DNA from: SZAS-103 sp038316385
GTDB taxonomy: Bacteria > Pseudomonadota > Gammaproteobacteria > Xanthomonadales > Xanthomonadaceae
DNA length: 32,151 nt
Direction of reading: 5' to 3'
NCBI GenBank assembly: GCA_038316385.1
Contig: JBBQAN010000028.1
Coordinates: forward strand, 1-32,151
The notes beneath the pieces were generated by a model, which was not told the DNA's origin, did not search any database, and was given only the letters and a program-made list of their open reading frames with translations. Every line of letters begins with the position of its first letter. Position 1 is the first letter of the stretch. Of the stretch, positions 7,356-15,994 are shown piece after piece. The position numbers and the translations under genes are program-made.

Positions 7356-8282
7356 TCAGGCGCGCATCAACGTGGATTTTCCGAACAGGCTTTCGACCAG
7401 ATCCACGGCAAGTTTCGCGGTGCGGTTGTGGTCGTCGAATGCGGGATTGAGTTCCATGATGTCGAGCGAACCCATGCGGCCGGTATCGGCGATCATCTCC
7501 ATCACCAGCTGCGCCTCGCGGTAGTTCGGGCCGCCGGGCACGGTGGTGCCGACCGCAGGCGCAATCGACGGATCGAGAAAATCGACATCGAAGCTCACGT
7601 GCAGGTGCGTGTCGGCATCCATGCCTTCCAGCGCCTCTTCCATTACCCGTTTCATGCCGATCTCGTCGATATAGCGCATGTCGTAGATGTCGATGTTGTA
7701 CTGCTGCACGAGGCGTTTCTCGCCGACGTCCACCGAGCGGATGCCGATCTGCCGCAACACGTCGGGGGTGATTGCGGGCGAGCTTCCGCCAAGATGGGTC
7801 AACGCATGCGGGCCGATGCCGCACAGACAGGCGACCGGCATGCCATGGATGTTTCCTGACGGCGTCACCTCGTCGGTGTTGAAATCGGCGTGCGCATCCA
7901 GCCACAACACGCGCAAACTCTTGTCGCGCTCGCGGCACCAGCGCGCGACTGCAGTGATCGAGCCCAGACCCAGACAATGGTCGCCGCCGAGCAGGATCGG
8001 CAGATGCCCACTCTCGAGTTCGTCGTACATCGCGCCCATCACCAACCGGTTCCAAGCGAGAACTTCATCGAGATGGCGATAACCATCGGTCGGCGGCTGC
8101 CACGGATTCGACGGGCCGACGAGGTTGCCGCGATCGATGACGTTCAGTCCGCGCCCACGCAATGCCTCGACGAGTCCAGCAACGCGCAGGGCTTCGGGCC
8201 CCATCGATGCGCCGCGATCGCCGGCGCCGACATCGGTGGGCGCGCCGATCAGTGAAATGGATCTGGGTGTGTTCGCAGGCAT
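7356..8282 (-). CDS. rocF: arginase
   Basis: This 308-residue ureohydrolase hydrolyses arginine to ornithine and urea and uses a binuclear manganese centre. The Mn-binding motifs are all present: GGDH (with Cys following where Ser is usual), DAHADFN, and SFDVDFLDPSIAP. The substrate-loop segment TPSGNIHGMP and the closing region MELNPAFDDHNRTAKLAVDL are typical of arginase rather than agmatinase or formimidoylglutamase. ATG 8282 has GGAG about 7 nt upstream and starts just before the conserved strand ISLIGAPTDVGAG; the longer reading from 8384 would be Arg-rich and covers the promoter. It is divergent from the histidine-kinase gene, and a small lipoprotein gene follows. Confidence 0.93.
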   Translation of the reverse strand: MPANTPRSISLIGAPTDVGAGDRGASMGPEALRVAGLVEALRGRGLNVIDRGNLVGPSNPWQPPTDGYRHLDEVLAWNRLVMGAMYDELESGHLPILLGGDHCLGLGSITAVARWCRERDKSLRVLWLDAHADFNTDEVTPSGNIHGMPVACLCGIGPHALTHLGGSSPAITPDVLRQIGIRSVDVGEKRLVQQYNIDIYDMRYIDEIGMKRVMEEALEGMDADTHLHVSFDVDFLDPSIAPAVGTTVPGGPNYREAQLVMEMIADTGRMGSLDIMELNPAFDDHNRTAKLAVDLVESLFGKSTLMRA

Positions 8283-8310
8283 CTGCCATCTCCGGGGAAT
8301 TCGCCCCCTC

Positions 8311-8316
8311 ATTCTA
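8311..8316 (-). promoter_or_regulatory. predicted -10 box for arginase
   Basis: The minus strand reads TAGAAT (five of six consensus positions), 28 nt upstream of the arginase ATG and upstream of its GGAG site. No clear -35 element accompanies it, so the call is tentative. Confidence 0.35.
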
Positions 8317-8413
8317 GTCGTCCGCCGCATCACGTGGGGTTTGCGATACGCCCGATGCGCGCGCTGATTCGGATCGCGTAGCATTCATATGACCACAGGC
8401 CGCAGGGATCGTC

Positions 8414-10405
8414 ATGAACGCCGCCATGTCCGAAGCCCAGATGGCGCAGCGACTCGCTCGACTTGAAGCGGTGCAGTCGGTAGTGCTCGACATCAGCCGA
8501 CGCTCCGCGCATCGGCAGGATCTGCGCGGGTTTTTTCATGCGGTGCATGAAGCGATCGGCACGATCATGTCCGCGTCCAACTTCTACATTGCGCTCTACG
8601 ACCCGCAGGCCGATGGCATCCGCTATGTCCATCACAGCGACGAAAAGGACGCGGCTCCCGAACCCGATACGCTGTTCCCATTGTTGCCGAGTTACGAGTC
8701 GCCGACCGCCTGGGTGATTCGCTGCGGCGAGCCGCTCGTCATCACCCTCGAACAGATCGCCGCGCGTATGGCCCAAGGCGCGACTTGGGGTTCGGGATCG
8801 CCCGCCGAGCACTGGGTCGGGATGCCACTGGTCGGCCAGGACGGGATCATCTTCGGCGCGATCGTGATCCAGAGTTACATCCCCGGTTTTCGCTACACCG
8901 AGGAGGACATTGCGTTGTTTGGGTTGATGTCCGGATATGTCGCCGATGCGGTCGAACAGGTGCAATCAGCCGCGCACCTCGAACAGGCGATCGCCGAGCG
9001 CACCCGTAGCCTCGAACGTGAGATCGCCGAGCGCAGGCATGCCGAGCAACTGCAACGCACGCTGTACCAAATCTCCACGCAATCGGTAAAAGACATCGAC
9101 CTCGACACGTTCTACACCGAACTGCACCGGATTCTCGGTGAACTGATGTACGCCAGGAATTTCGTCATCGTGCTGTACGACGAGGAAGACGGCGATCTTG
9201 TCCGGTTTCCGTACGAAGTCGATGAAAAGGATCCTGCCATGCCGGCCGATTATCGGCGTCCGGCCGGACACGGCTCGACCGGCTTCGTGTTGCGCATGCG
9301 ACAGCCGCAACGCATCGACCAGCAGCGCTATAGGGAACTGGTCAAGGCCGGCAAGATCCATCATTCAATGGGTAGCTCCGACTTCAATGTCTGGATCGGA
9401 GCGCCGATGATTTATCAGGATCGCGTGCTCGGCGCGATCATCCTGCAAAGTTACGACCCGACCATCGGTTACGACGATGAAGACCTCGAGTTGCTGACCT
9501 TTGTTGCCGATCACATCGGTGCGGCGTTGTCGCGCAAGCAGTCCGACGATGCGCTGCGCGCCGCGCATGCGCGACTGGAGTCCGGCAGCGCGGCCTTGCA
9601 GGCGAAGAACAGCGAACTCGAAAAAACGCTCGAAGACCTCGGCATGGCGCAAAGCGAATTGATGCGCCAGGAAAAACTTGCGTCGCTCGGTGCGCTGGTC
9701 GCCGGCATCGCCCACGAAGTCAATACGCCGCTGGGCATTTGCGTTACCGCCGTGAGTCATCTCGCCGAGGAAACGCTACAGGTGCGCACGCGTTTGTTGG
9801 AGAAACAACTTACCGAACGCGACCTTCAGACATATTTCGCAGCGTCCGAGGAAATCCTGCGCATCCTGACCAGCAATACGCAGCGTGCAAGCGGTTTGAT
9901 CCGCAGTTTCAAGCAGGTCGCCGTAGATCAATCGACCGACGACGTTCGCGAGATCGCACTCGCCGACTACATCGAGGAAACACTCAAGTCATTGCGCCCG
10001 AAGCTCAAGGGCACGCAGCACACCATCACCGTCAATTGCGATTCGCAGCTGCGCGTACGCAGCGTGCCGGGCGCGCTGTCGCAGATACTCACCAATCTGG
10101 TGATCAATTCGATCATGCACGGTTTCGAGCACATCGACGAAGGCCACATCCGGATTGACGTGCGCAGCGACAATGCGATGCTTGGCATCGATTACCAGGA
10201 CGACGGAATGGGCATGCCGACCGACGCGATCAAGCACCTTTTCGACCCGTTCTACACGACCAAGCGAGGCCAGGGCGGCAGCGGCCTCGGCGCGAACATC
10301 ATCTACAACCTGGTGACGGCCAAGCTCGGCGGCAGCATCGCCGTCGACAGCGCACCGGGACTGGGGTTGCACTACCGCATCCAGTTGCCTATGCATCTGC
10401 GCTGA
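8414..10405 (+). CDS. soluble sensor histidine kinase with two GAF domains
   Basis: This 663-residue cytoplasmic kinase has no transmembrane segment. Domains in order: GAF 1 (about 30-190), a short coiled coil (about 190-215, AIAERTRSLEREIAERRHAEQ), GAF 2 (about 215-375), a second coiled coil (about 380-420), then a histidine-phosphotransfer helix with H434 in GIAHEVNTPLG. The ATPase domain follows with N box (LTNLVINSIMHG), G1 (DDGMGMP), F box (LFDPFYTT) and G2 (GQGGSGLGANII). The two GAF domains are clearly related to each other (NFYIALYD/NFVIVLYD; GAIVIQSY/GAIILQSY) and so look like an internal duplication. The gene faces, 16 bp apart, a REC-HD-GYP response regulator on the other strand that is the likely partner. 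The GAF ligand is unknown. Confidence 0.92.
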   Translation: MNAAMSEAQMAQRLARLEAVQSVVLDISRRSAHRQDLRGFFHAVHEAIGTIMSASNFYIALYDPQADGIRYVHHSDEKDAAPEPDTLFPLLPSYESPTAWVIRCGEPLVITLEQIAARMAQGATWGSGSPAEHWVGMPLVGQDGIIFGAIVIQSYIPGFRYTEEDIALFGLMSGYVADAVEQVQSAAHLEQAIAERTRSLEREIAERRHAEQLQRTLYQISTQSVKDIDLDTFYTELHRILGELMYARNFVIVLYDEEDGDLVRFPYEVDEKDPAMPADYRRPAGHGSTGFVLRMRQPQRIDQQRYRELVKAGKIHHSMGSSDFNVWIGAPMIYQDRVLGAIILQSYDPTIGYDDEDLELLTFVADHIGAALSRKQSDDALRAAHARLESGSAALQAKNSELEKTLEDLGMAQSELMRQEKLASLGALVAGIAHEVNTPLGICVTAVSHLAEETLQVRTRLLEKQLTERDLQTYFAASEEILRILTSNTQRASGLIRSFKQVAVDQSTDDVREIALADYIEETLKSLRPKLKGTQHTITVNCDSQLRVRSVPGALSQILTNLVINSIMHGFEHIDEGHIRIDVRSDNAMLGIDYQDDGMGMPTDAIKHLFDPFYTTKRGQGGSGLGANIIYNLVTAKLGGSIAVDSAPGLGLHYRIQLPMHLR

Positions 10406-10421
10406 TCGGAACTGTCGCGAT

Positions 10422-11957
10422 TCACTCTGGGAAACGCGCGTTTACCGCAAGCACGGAATCGATGTTGGCAAACAGCAGGTCGACGATCTCCGGATCCAGA
10501 TGCGACCCGGCACCTTGACGCATGTAGTCGGCAACTTCCTCGAGCGGCCACGCTTCCTTGTAACAACGCGCATGGGTCAACGCGTCGAATACATCGGCGA
10601 CCGCAACGATACGCGCATGCGGATGGATCTTGTCCCCGCTCAGGCCTTGCGGATAACCGGTGCCATCATACTTCTCGTGATGCTGATGGGCGATGATCGC
10701 TGCCGCTTCCAGGATCGGCCGTTTCGAACCCTTGAGGATGTCGTAGCCGATGGTCGGGTGCTGGCGCATGATCTGCCACTGCGCGGCATCGAGCTTGTCT
10801 GGCTTGAGCAGGATTTCGTCGGGGATCGCGATCTTTCCGATGTCGTGCATCGGCGCCGCACGCCGCACGAGTTCCGATTCGGCTTCGTCGAATCCCAACG
10901 CACGGCACAGCAGATAACTCACTTCGGACATCCGGCGCACATGATTGCCGGCTTCCTGCGAGCGCGACTCGACGACGTCGCCGAGTTTGTGGATCAGTTC
11001 GGCTTGAGTATCGTAGATATCCTTGTTGAGCAGCAGGTTCTCGAACGCGAGCGCGACGTGGGTCGAGAAGATGTTGATCAGGCGCATGTCGAGGTCGTCG
11101 ACAGCCGATACGCCGTTGAGATACAGCAGGGTCGCGGTGCCATGCTGCGACGGGAAATAGCCGACAAAACACCCGTCGAGCACGACGTGCTGGCGGCCAT
11201 GTTCGGCGCGCTGTAACGCGCGGACGATATCGGGCACGATTTCGCCATATTCGTCCACACAATCGCCGACACTCGCCAGCACTTCGTAACGCGATTTCTC
11301 GTGCAGCGCGCTGAGCCGTACCAGCACGCCGCGATCCTCCAGGTGCAGCAGCGATGCCACCTGTTGCAACAGACCACTGGCGAAATCGTACATCGAGCGT
11401 TGTTCGAGCATGCGCGCCGACGCGCCGATGACGGTTTCCAGACCGATCCGGAAGCGTTCCTGTTCGCGGCGCTGTTCGTCGATCTGCATGATGTCGCGGT
11501 ACGCGCGCAATGCGGAAAATACCGTCGTGAAGAGTTTCTTGCGGTCGAGCTCGGTCTTTTCCTTGTAGTCGTTGATGTCGTATTCGACGATCACCTTCTC
11601 TTCTGGCGCCTGTCCCGGCTGACCGGTGCGCAACACGATTCGGGTGAAGTGGTTGTTCAGATCCTGACGCATCCAGCGCGCGAGCTCGAGGCCGGCGGTC
11701 TCGTTCTCCATCACCACATCGACGATCGCCAGCGCGATGTCGGGTTCGCTTTGCAGGAAAACGCGCGCCTCGGCGCCGCTATAGGCATGCAGGAATTCCA
11801 GACCGCGTCCGTCGAGCTCGAAACGCGACAGCGCAAGCCTGGTGATCGTGTGCACATCGGGTTCGTCGTCAACCAGCAACACCCGCCAACATGCGGCGGC
11901 GGACGTAGCTGTGACGATACTGCTTGGGTCTTCCTTCGCGAACATGCTGAACCCCAT
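10422..11957 (-). CDS. response regulator with DUF3369 and HD-GYP (cyclic-di-GMP phosphodiesterase) domains
   Basis: This 511-residue regulator has a receiver domain (about 25-150; acidic pair D30/D31, phosphoacceptor D80 in AIVDVVM), a middle DUF3369/GAF-like sensory region (about 165-315) and a C-terminal HD-GYP domain (about 320-500). The phosphodiesterase signature is complete: HD at 371-372 in MHDIGKIAIPD, H400 in RQHPTIG, and HHEKYDGTGYPQGL at 426-439. This predicts an active enzyme that degrades cyclic-di-GMP, controlled by phosphorylation. ATG 11957 is the longest start; the in-frame ATG at 11945 has GGGG upstream at a plausible spacing and may be the real one. It converges on the double-GAF kinase gene. 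A RpfG-like arrangement is known in the order, but RpfG itself lacks the DUF3369 region. Confidence 0.92.
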   Translation of the reverse strand: MGFSMFAKEDPSSIVTATSAAACWRVLLVDDEPDVHTITRLALSRFELDGRGLEFLHAYSGAEARVFLQSEPDIALAIVDVVMENETAGLELARWMRQDLNNHFTRIVLRTGQPGQAPEEKVIVEYDINDYKEKTELDRKKLFTTVFSALRAYRDIMQIDEQRREQERFRIGLETVIGASARMLEQRSMYDFASGLLQQVASLLHLEDRGVLVRLSALHEKSRYEVLASVGDCVDEYGEIVPDIVRALQRAEHGRQHVVLDGCFVGYFPSQHGTATLLYLNGVSAVDDLDMRLINIFSTHVALAFENLLLNKDIYDTQAELIHKLGDVVESRSQEAGNHVRRMSEVSYLLCRALGFDEAESELVRRAAPMHDIGKIAIPDEILLKPDKLDAAQWQIMRQHPTIGYDILKGSKRPILEAAAIIAHQHHEKYDGTGYPQGLSGDKIHPHARIVAVADVFDALTHARCYKEAWPLEEVADYMRQGAGSHLDPEIVDLLFANIDSVLAVNARFPE

Positions 11958-12092
11958 GTCGTCGGAGTGCGGGTTAGGATTTAATGCAATCGAGGCAATC
12001 GTCCACAGCCTATACCCGCACCGGCTCCATAGTGTGTCTTCAGTCCGGTTTCGGCGATCCGCTGGGAATGTGCCCAGTCGCGTTCACGCCCA

Positions 12093-12180
12093 CTAGCGGT
12101 TGTTACCAACGCAGAACGGCGGCTTTTGCGAATGCCCGCAACCGCAGAGGCCGGCGGCGACGCAATTCAACGCAAGGTGT
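12093..12180 (-). pseudogene. possible remnant of a CDGSH-type iron-sulfur protein
   Basis: Between the DUF2782 stop and a TAG at 12093 the minus strand reads a short open stretch ending GLCGCGHSQKPPFCVGNNR. This matches the first part of the CDGSH-type cluster motif CxCxxSxxxPxC exactly (codons 12111-12146). The following residues, expected as D-G-S/T-H, are V-G-N-N, so the fourth (His) ligand is lost. No convincing start codon or ribosome site precedes it; in-frame upstream sequence merely overlaps DUF2782 in another frame. It is best read as a decayed fragment or a chance match. Confidence 0.3.
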
Positions 12181-12720
12181 TCAATGCCACTCGAACAGGC
12201 TCCACTGCACCGGCACGGTCTGGTTGCTGGTGGCGTCGTTGCGGTTGATGCGGCCATCGCCGTTGCTGTCACGCAATTCAAATGCCTTGCCGTGCAATGG
12301 CTGAACCTTGACCTTGGTGATCTGGCCGCCGTGGCGGTATTCCTCGATGCGGTCGCCATTGGCGGCGGTGTGCTTGCGCACGCTGTAGCCGTCAGCGGTG
12401 GTTGTTTCGCTGGCTTGCTTCGGTGGCGGATGAAAGGCGTCGTCGGTCGGCAACGTCGGCAGATTGCTCGGATCGCCGTCGGATTTCGCGTGATCGTTGC
12501 TAGCCGGCTTCTCGACGGATTCAGTCGGAGCCGATTCCGCAGGCAGTGGCGCCAGGCGCGGGTCGTCGGGTTTGATCGACTCGGCGGTCGCGGGCTGGCC
12601 CGGGTCGCTCATGTCCGGCGGCGGCGGCGCGGTTGCAGGCGCCGGATCGGCGGCGAATGCGGGGGTTGCGGCGGTGGCCAGCAACAATCCGATCAGCAAT
12701 CCATTGCAGCGCATGCGCAT
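12181..12720 (-). CDS. DUF2782 family exported protein with an EF-hand-like loop
   Basis: This 179-residue protein has a signal peptide (MRMRCNGLLIGLLLATAATPAFA, cleavage after AFA) and a long Pro/Ala/Asp-rich spacer (about 25-105). The C-terminal domain (about 108-179) contains DRIEEYRHGGQITKVKVQP, the Asp-rich loop DSNGDGRINRND and the ending VPVQWSLFEW. That ending and the Asp-rich loop match DUF2782 proteins, which in gammaproteobacteria commonly lie beside polA, as here. ATG 12720 has GGAG 7 nt upstream. The loop fits a DxNxDGxIxxxD calcium-binding pattern, but binding has not been shown for the family. Its function is unknown. Confidence 0.85.
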   Translation of the reverse strand: MRMRCNGLLIGLLLATAATPAFAADPAPATAPPPPDMSDPGQPATAESIKPDDPRLAPLPAESAPTESVEKPASNDHAKSDGDPSNLPTLPTDDAFHPPPKQASETTTADGYSVRKHTAANGDRIEEYRHGGQITKVKVQPLHGKAFELRDSNGDGRINRNDATSNQTVPVQWSLFEWH

Positions 12721-12835
12721 GACCGTTCTCCTATCCGGGGCTACGATCTTCCCACCATGACCGCTGCGTGGAAAGCGCCGCGGTGCTGATCGTTCAGGAT
12801 CGCCCGCAATCATGAGGAGGCGTAGTACACGCGCC

Positions 12836-12856
12836 TACAATGGTCGTCCACCATTG
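12836..12856 (+). promoter_or_regulatory. predicted polA -10 box overlapped by an inverted repeat
   Basis: TACAAT at 12836-12841 is a good -10 candidate for polA. A perfect 7-bp inverted repeat, CAATGGT and ACCATTG with a 5-nt spacer (12838-12856), overlaps it and extends over the expected transcription start. It could be an operator or a 5' hairpin. No strong -35 is visible. Confidence 0.3.
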
Positions 12857-12956
12857 ATCCGACGGTCGCCCTCGGTCACCTCGACGACGCGGCGTGCAGT
12901 CGGATGAACTCAACTCATCTAGCAATCCAGTGCCCCTTCATAACGCGAGTGCCCGC

Positions 12957-15719
12957 ATGTCCCGTCTGGTTCTGATCGATGGTTCTTCGTATCTGTACCG
13001 TGCGTTCCACGCGTTGCCGCCGCTGAGCAATGCGCAGGGCGAGCCGACCGGAGCGCTGTTCGGCGTGGTCAACATGCTGCGCGCGACGCTCAAGGAGAAA
13101 CCCGATTGCGCGGCGTTTGTGGTCGATGCCCCGGGGAAAACCTTTCGCGACGACCTGTACCCGGACTACAAGGCGAATCGTCCGCCGATGCCTGAAGAAT
13201 TGCGCGCCCAAGTCGAGCCGATGATGCGGATCGTCGAAGCGCTGGGCTTTCCGATCCTGCGCGTGGATGGCGTGGAGGCCGACGACGTGATCGGAACTCT
13301 GGCCGTGCATGCGCAAGCCGATGGTGTGGACGTGACAATTTCGACAGGCGACAAGGATTTCGCGCAACTCGTACGACCCGGCATCGCCTTGATCAACACG
13401 ATGAGCGGCAGCGTGCTCGACAACGACGCGGCGGTGATCGCGAAGTTCGGCGTGCGCGCGGACCAGGTCGTCGATCTGCTCGCGCTGATGGGCGACAGCG
13501 TGGACAACATCCCGGGCGTCGAAAAATGCGGGCCGAAGACAGCTGCCAAATGGCTGGCCGCATACGGATCGCTCGATGGCGTGATCGCGAATGCTGCAAA
13601 GGTCACCGGGAAAATCGGCGAGAATCTGCGCGCGGCGTTGCCGAAGTTGCCGTTGAGCTATCGACTTGCGACGATCAAGACCGATGTCGCACTCGAGCTT
13701 CCGCACGCCGCGCTGAAGTTGCGCGAACGCCACGTCGATAACTTGCGCGAGTCGTATGCGCGCTACGGATTCAACGCGGCGCTGCGCGAACTCGACGGTG
13801 TTGCGCTGGAGCCGCGTACGAAAACCGGCGGAGAGTTGAGCAGTACTGCGGCGGGACATGCGCGTTCCAGTGCTGCCGACGAGATCCTCGACCCCGCAAT
13901 GGCGGTCGCGGGCGAGTACGAATGCATCATCTCGCGCGAGCAACTCGATGCGTGGATCGACCGATTGCGGGCCGCCGAATTGATTGCATTCGATACCGAA
14001 ACCGACGCGCTCGACCCAATGCGCGCGAACCTGGTCGGGATGAGTTTCGCGGTCGAAGTCGGACGCGCCTGCTACATCCCGCTGGCGCACATCTATCCGG
14101 GCGCGCCCGAGCAACTCGATCGCGCCGAAGTGCTTGATACTTTGCGACCGATCCTGGAGGACGCCAGCAAGCTCGTCGTCGGCCAGCACGGCAAGTACGA
14201 CCTGCATGTATTACGTCGGCACGGCGTTGCCGTACGCGGTTACGCGCAGGACACGATGCTCGAATCCTTCGTCTGGAACGCGACCGCGACGCGCCACGAC
14301 ATGGACTCGCTGGCGCTGCGCTATCTCGGTTACACGACGGTCAAGTACGCAGAGGTCGCCGGCAAGGGCGCAAAGCAGATCCTGTTCTCGCAGGTCGCGC
14401 TCGAGGATGCGACGCGTTACGCGGCCGAAGATGCCGACGTGACGTTGCGCCTGCATCTCGCGTTAAAGGCAAGACTCGCGACCGAGCCTGCGCTGGAGCG
14501 TGTTTATCGCGAGATCGAGATGCCGCTGGTGCCGGTGCTTGAACGCATCGAAGCGAACGGTGTGCTGATCGATGCGGTGGAACTGCAACGGCAGAGCGCA
14601 GACCTCGGCAAGCGCATGCACACGATCCAATTGCAGGCGCACGAAATCGCCGGGCATCCGTTCAACCTGGAATCGACCAAGCAGTTGCAGGCGATCCTGT
14701 TCGACGAACTGAAGCTCAACGCGGTGCTGAAAACGCCGGGCGGCCAGCCATCGACGAACGAGGAAGCGCTTGAAGCAATCGCGGAGGATCACGCATTGCC
14801 GCGACTGATCCTCGACTATCGCGGTCTCGCGAAGTTGCGCAGCACCTACACCGAGAAGTTGCCGGGGGCGATCAATCCCGATACCGGCCGCGTGCATACG
14901 AGTTACCACCAGGCCGGCGCCGCGACCGGGAGGCTCGCCTCGTCCGATCCGAACCTGCAGAACATCCCGATCCGCACCGAGGATGGTCGCCGCATCCGCA
15001 AGGCCTTCATCGCGCCGCCGGGCCGGAAAATCATGGCCTGCGATTATTCGCAGATCGAGTTGCGGATCATGGCGCATCTGTCCGAGGACGCGGGCCTGCT
15101 ACGTGCGTTCGAAAGCGGAGAGGACGTGCATCGCGCGACGGCAGCGGAGGTGTTCGGGGCGACATCGCCTGCGGAAGTCACCCCAGACCAGCGCCGCGCC
15201 GCCAAGGCGATCAACTTCGGCCTGATGTACGGGATGAGCGCGTTCGGCCTCGCGCGCGCGCTCGGAATCGCTCGCGGCGAAGCGCAGAACTATATCGCCC
15301 TGTATTTCGCGCGATATCCGGGCGTGCGCGCGTACATGGATCGCACACGTGCGCAGGCGAAGGATCAGGGTTATGTCGAGACAGTGTTCGGGCGCCGACT
15401 CTATCTGCCGGACATCCATGCGCGCAACCAGGGCTTGCGCGCCGGCGCCGAGCGCGCTGCGATCAATGCGCCAATGCAGGGCACGGCGGCCGATATCATC
15501 AAACGGGCAATGAGTTCAGTGGATGCATGGATGCAACCCCACGCCGCGCGCGCATTGATGATCATGCAAGTCCACGATGAACTGGTGTTTGAGGTGGATG
15601 CAGATTTAGTTGAAACACTGCGTCCTGAAATCGTCGCACGGATGCAGAACGCCGCCGAACTCCGCGTGCCCTTGGTTGTCGATACCGGTATCGGCGACGA
15701 TTGGGATGAAGCGCACTGA
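12957..15719 (+). CDS. polA: DNA polymerase I
   Basis: This 920-residue repair and Okazaki-fragment polymerase has all three domains. The 5'-3' exonuclease (about 1-290) shows LIDGSSYLYRAFHALP, EADDVIGTLA, STGDKDFAQL and the helix-hairpin segment GDSVDNIPGVEKCGPKTA. The 3'-5' exonuclease (about 330-510) keeps the catalytic DxE in AFDTETDALDPM, so proofreading is likely functional. The polymerase domain carries motif A (DYSQIELRIMAHLS), motif B (RRAAKAINFGLMYGMS) and motif C (QVHDELVFEV). ATG 12957 is chosen because the conserved N-terminus starts there; the GTG at 12894 adds 21 unconserved residues. It is divergent from DUF2782. An sRNA-like element follows 0.17 kb downstream. Confidence 0.97.
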   Translation: MSRLVLIDGSSYLYRAFHALPPLSNAQGEPTGALFGVVNMLRATLKEKPDCAAFVVDAPGKTFRDDLYPDYKANRPPMPEELRAQVEPMMRIVEALGFPILRVDGVEADDVIGTLAVHAQADGVDVTISTGDKDFAQLVRPGIALINTMSGSVLDNDAAVIAKFGVRADQVVDLLALMGDSVDNIPGVEKCGPKTAAKWLAAYGSLDGVIANAAKVTGKIGENLRAALPKLPLSYRLATIKTDVALELPHAALKLRERHVDNLRESYARYGFNAALRELDGVALEPRTKTGGELSSTAAGHARSSAADEILDPAMAVAGEYECIISREQLDAWIDRLRAAELIAFDTETDALDPMRANLVGMSFAVEVGRACYIPLAHIYPGAPEQLDRAEVLDTLRPILEDASKLVVGQHGKYDLHVLRRHGVAVRGYAQDTMLESFVWNATATRHDMDSLALRYLGYTTVKYAEVAGKGAKQILFSQVALEDATRYAAEDADVTLRLHLALKARLATEPALERVYREIEMPLVPVLERIEANGVLIDAVELQRQSADLGKRMHTIQLQAHEIAGHPFNLESTKQLQAILFDELKLNAVLKTPGGQPSTNEEALEAIAEDHALPRLILDYRGLAKLRSTYTEKLPGAINPDTGRVHTSYHQAGAATGRLASSDPNLQNIPIRTEDGRRIRKAFIAPPGRKIMACDYSQIELRIMAHLSEDAGLLRAFESGEDVHRATAAEVFGATSPAEVTPDQRRAAKAINFGLMYGMSAFGLARALGIARGEAQNYIALYFARYPGVRAYMDRTRAQAKDQGYVETVFGRRLYLPDIHARNQGLRAGAERAAINAPMQGTAADIIKRAMSSVDAWMQPHAARALMIMQVHDELVFEVDADLVETLRPEIVARMQNAAELRVPLVVDTGIGDDWDEAH

Positions 15720-15879
15720 TAGCGCAGTAACGATGTTCTAACGGACACCTATGCCAGAAGTCACGCTTCGCAATGTCGTACAAATTTTTCGGCATGAATG
15801 CATCCTGAATCGCATTAGAAAACGCGCGTTTCTTCACGAACTCTAAAGGTCGGTAGTGGTCAACTACTTCGCAACGGAT

Positions 15880-15994
15880 GCAACGTCCGTTGTCGGATGT
15901 CTCTCTCCCCTGAGTGCATCCTGGAAGCCTTCCTCTCCCCAAGGGAGCTTCCACCAGTAACCCCGCGAACCTACCCCTGGTTCGCGGGGTTTTT
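15880..15994 (+). ncRNA. sX13: sX13-like small RNA downstream of polA
   Basis: The plus strand can fold into three consecutive hairpins, each with CCCC in the loop. Hairpin 1 (15895-15921): GGATG/CATCC, inner CTC/GAG, CCCC at 15907-15910. Hairpin 2 (15923-15952): GGAAGC/GCTTCC plus CTTCC/GGGAG, CCCC at 15937-15940. Hairpin 3 (15961-15989): an 11-bp stem, CCCC at 15974-15977, followed by five T. As I recall, sX13 of Xanthomonas is about 115 nt, lies about 175 bp downstream of polA and acts through C-rich loops on G-rich mRNA sites. Position, size and architecture agree here. The 5' end is not defined by a clear promoter and was set from the 115-nt length; a further hairpin CAACGGA/TCCGTTG (15872-15892) may belong to the leader. 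Confidence 0.7.
15961..15994 (+). terminator. rho-independent terminator of the sX13-like RNA (and polA readthrough)
   Basis: CCCCGCGAACC and GGTTCGCGGGG form a perfect 11-bp stem around the 7-nt loop TACCCCT, followed by TTTTT. The T run is present only on the plus strand. The element overlaps the last codons and stop of hemF on the opposite strand. Confidence 0.92.

Noticed and set aside
12915..14207. 430-codon minus-strand frame inside polA
   Set aside because: Arg/Gln/His-rich shadow of polA with no motifs; polA motifs on the plus strand are unambiguous.
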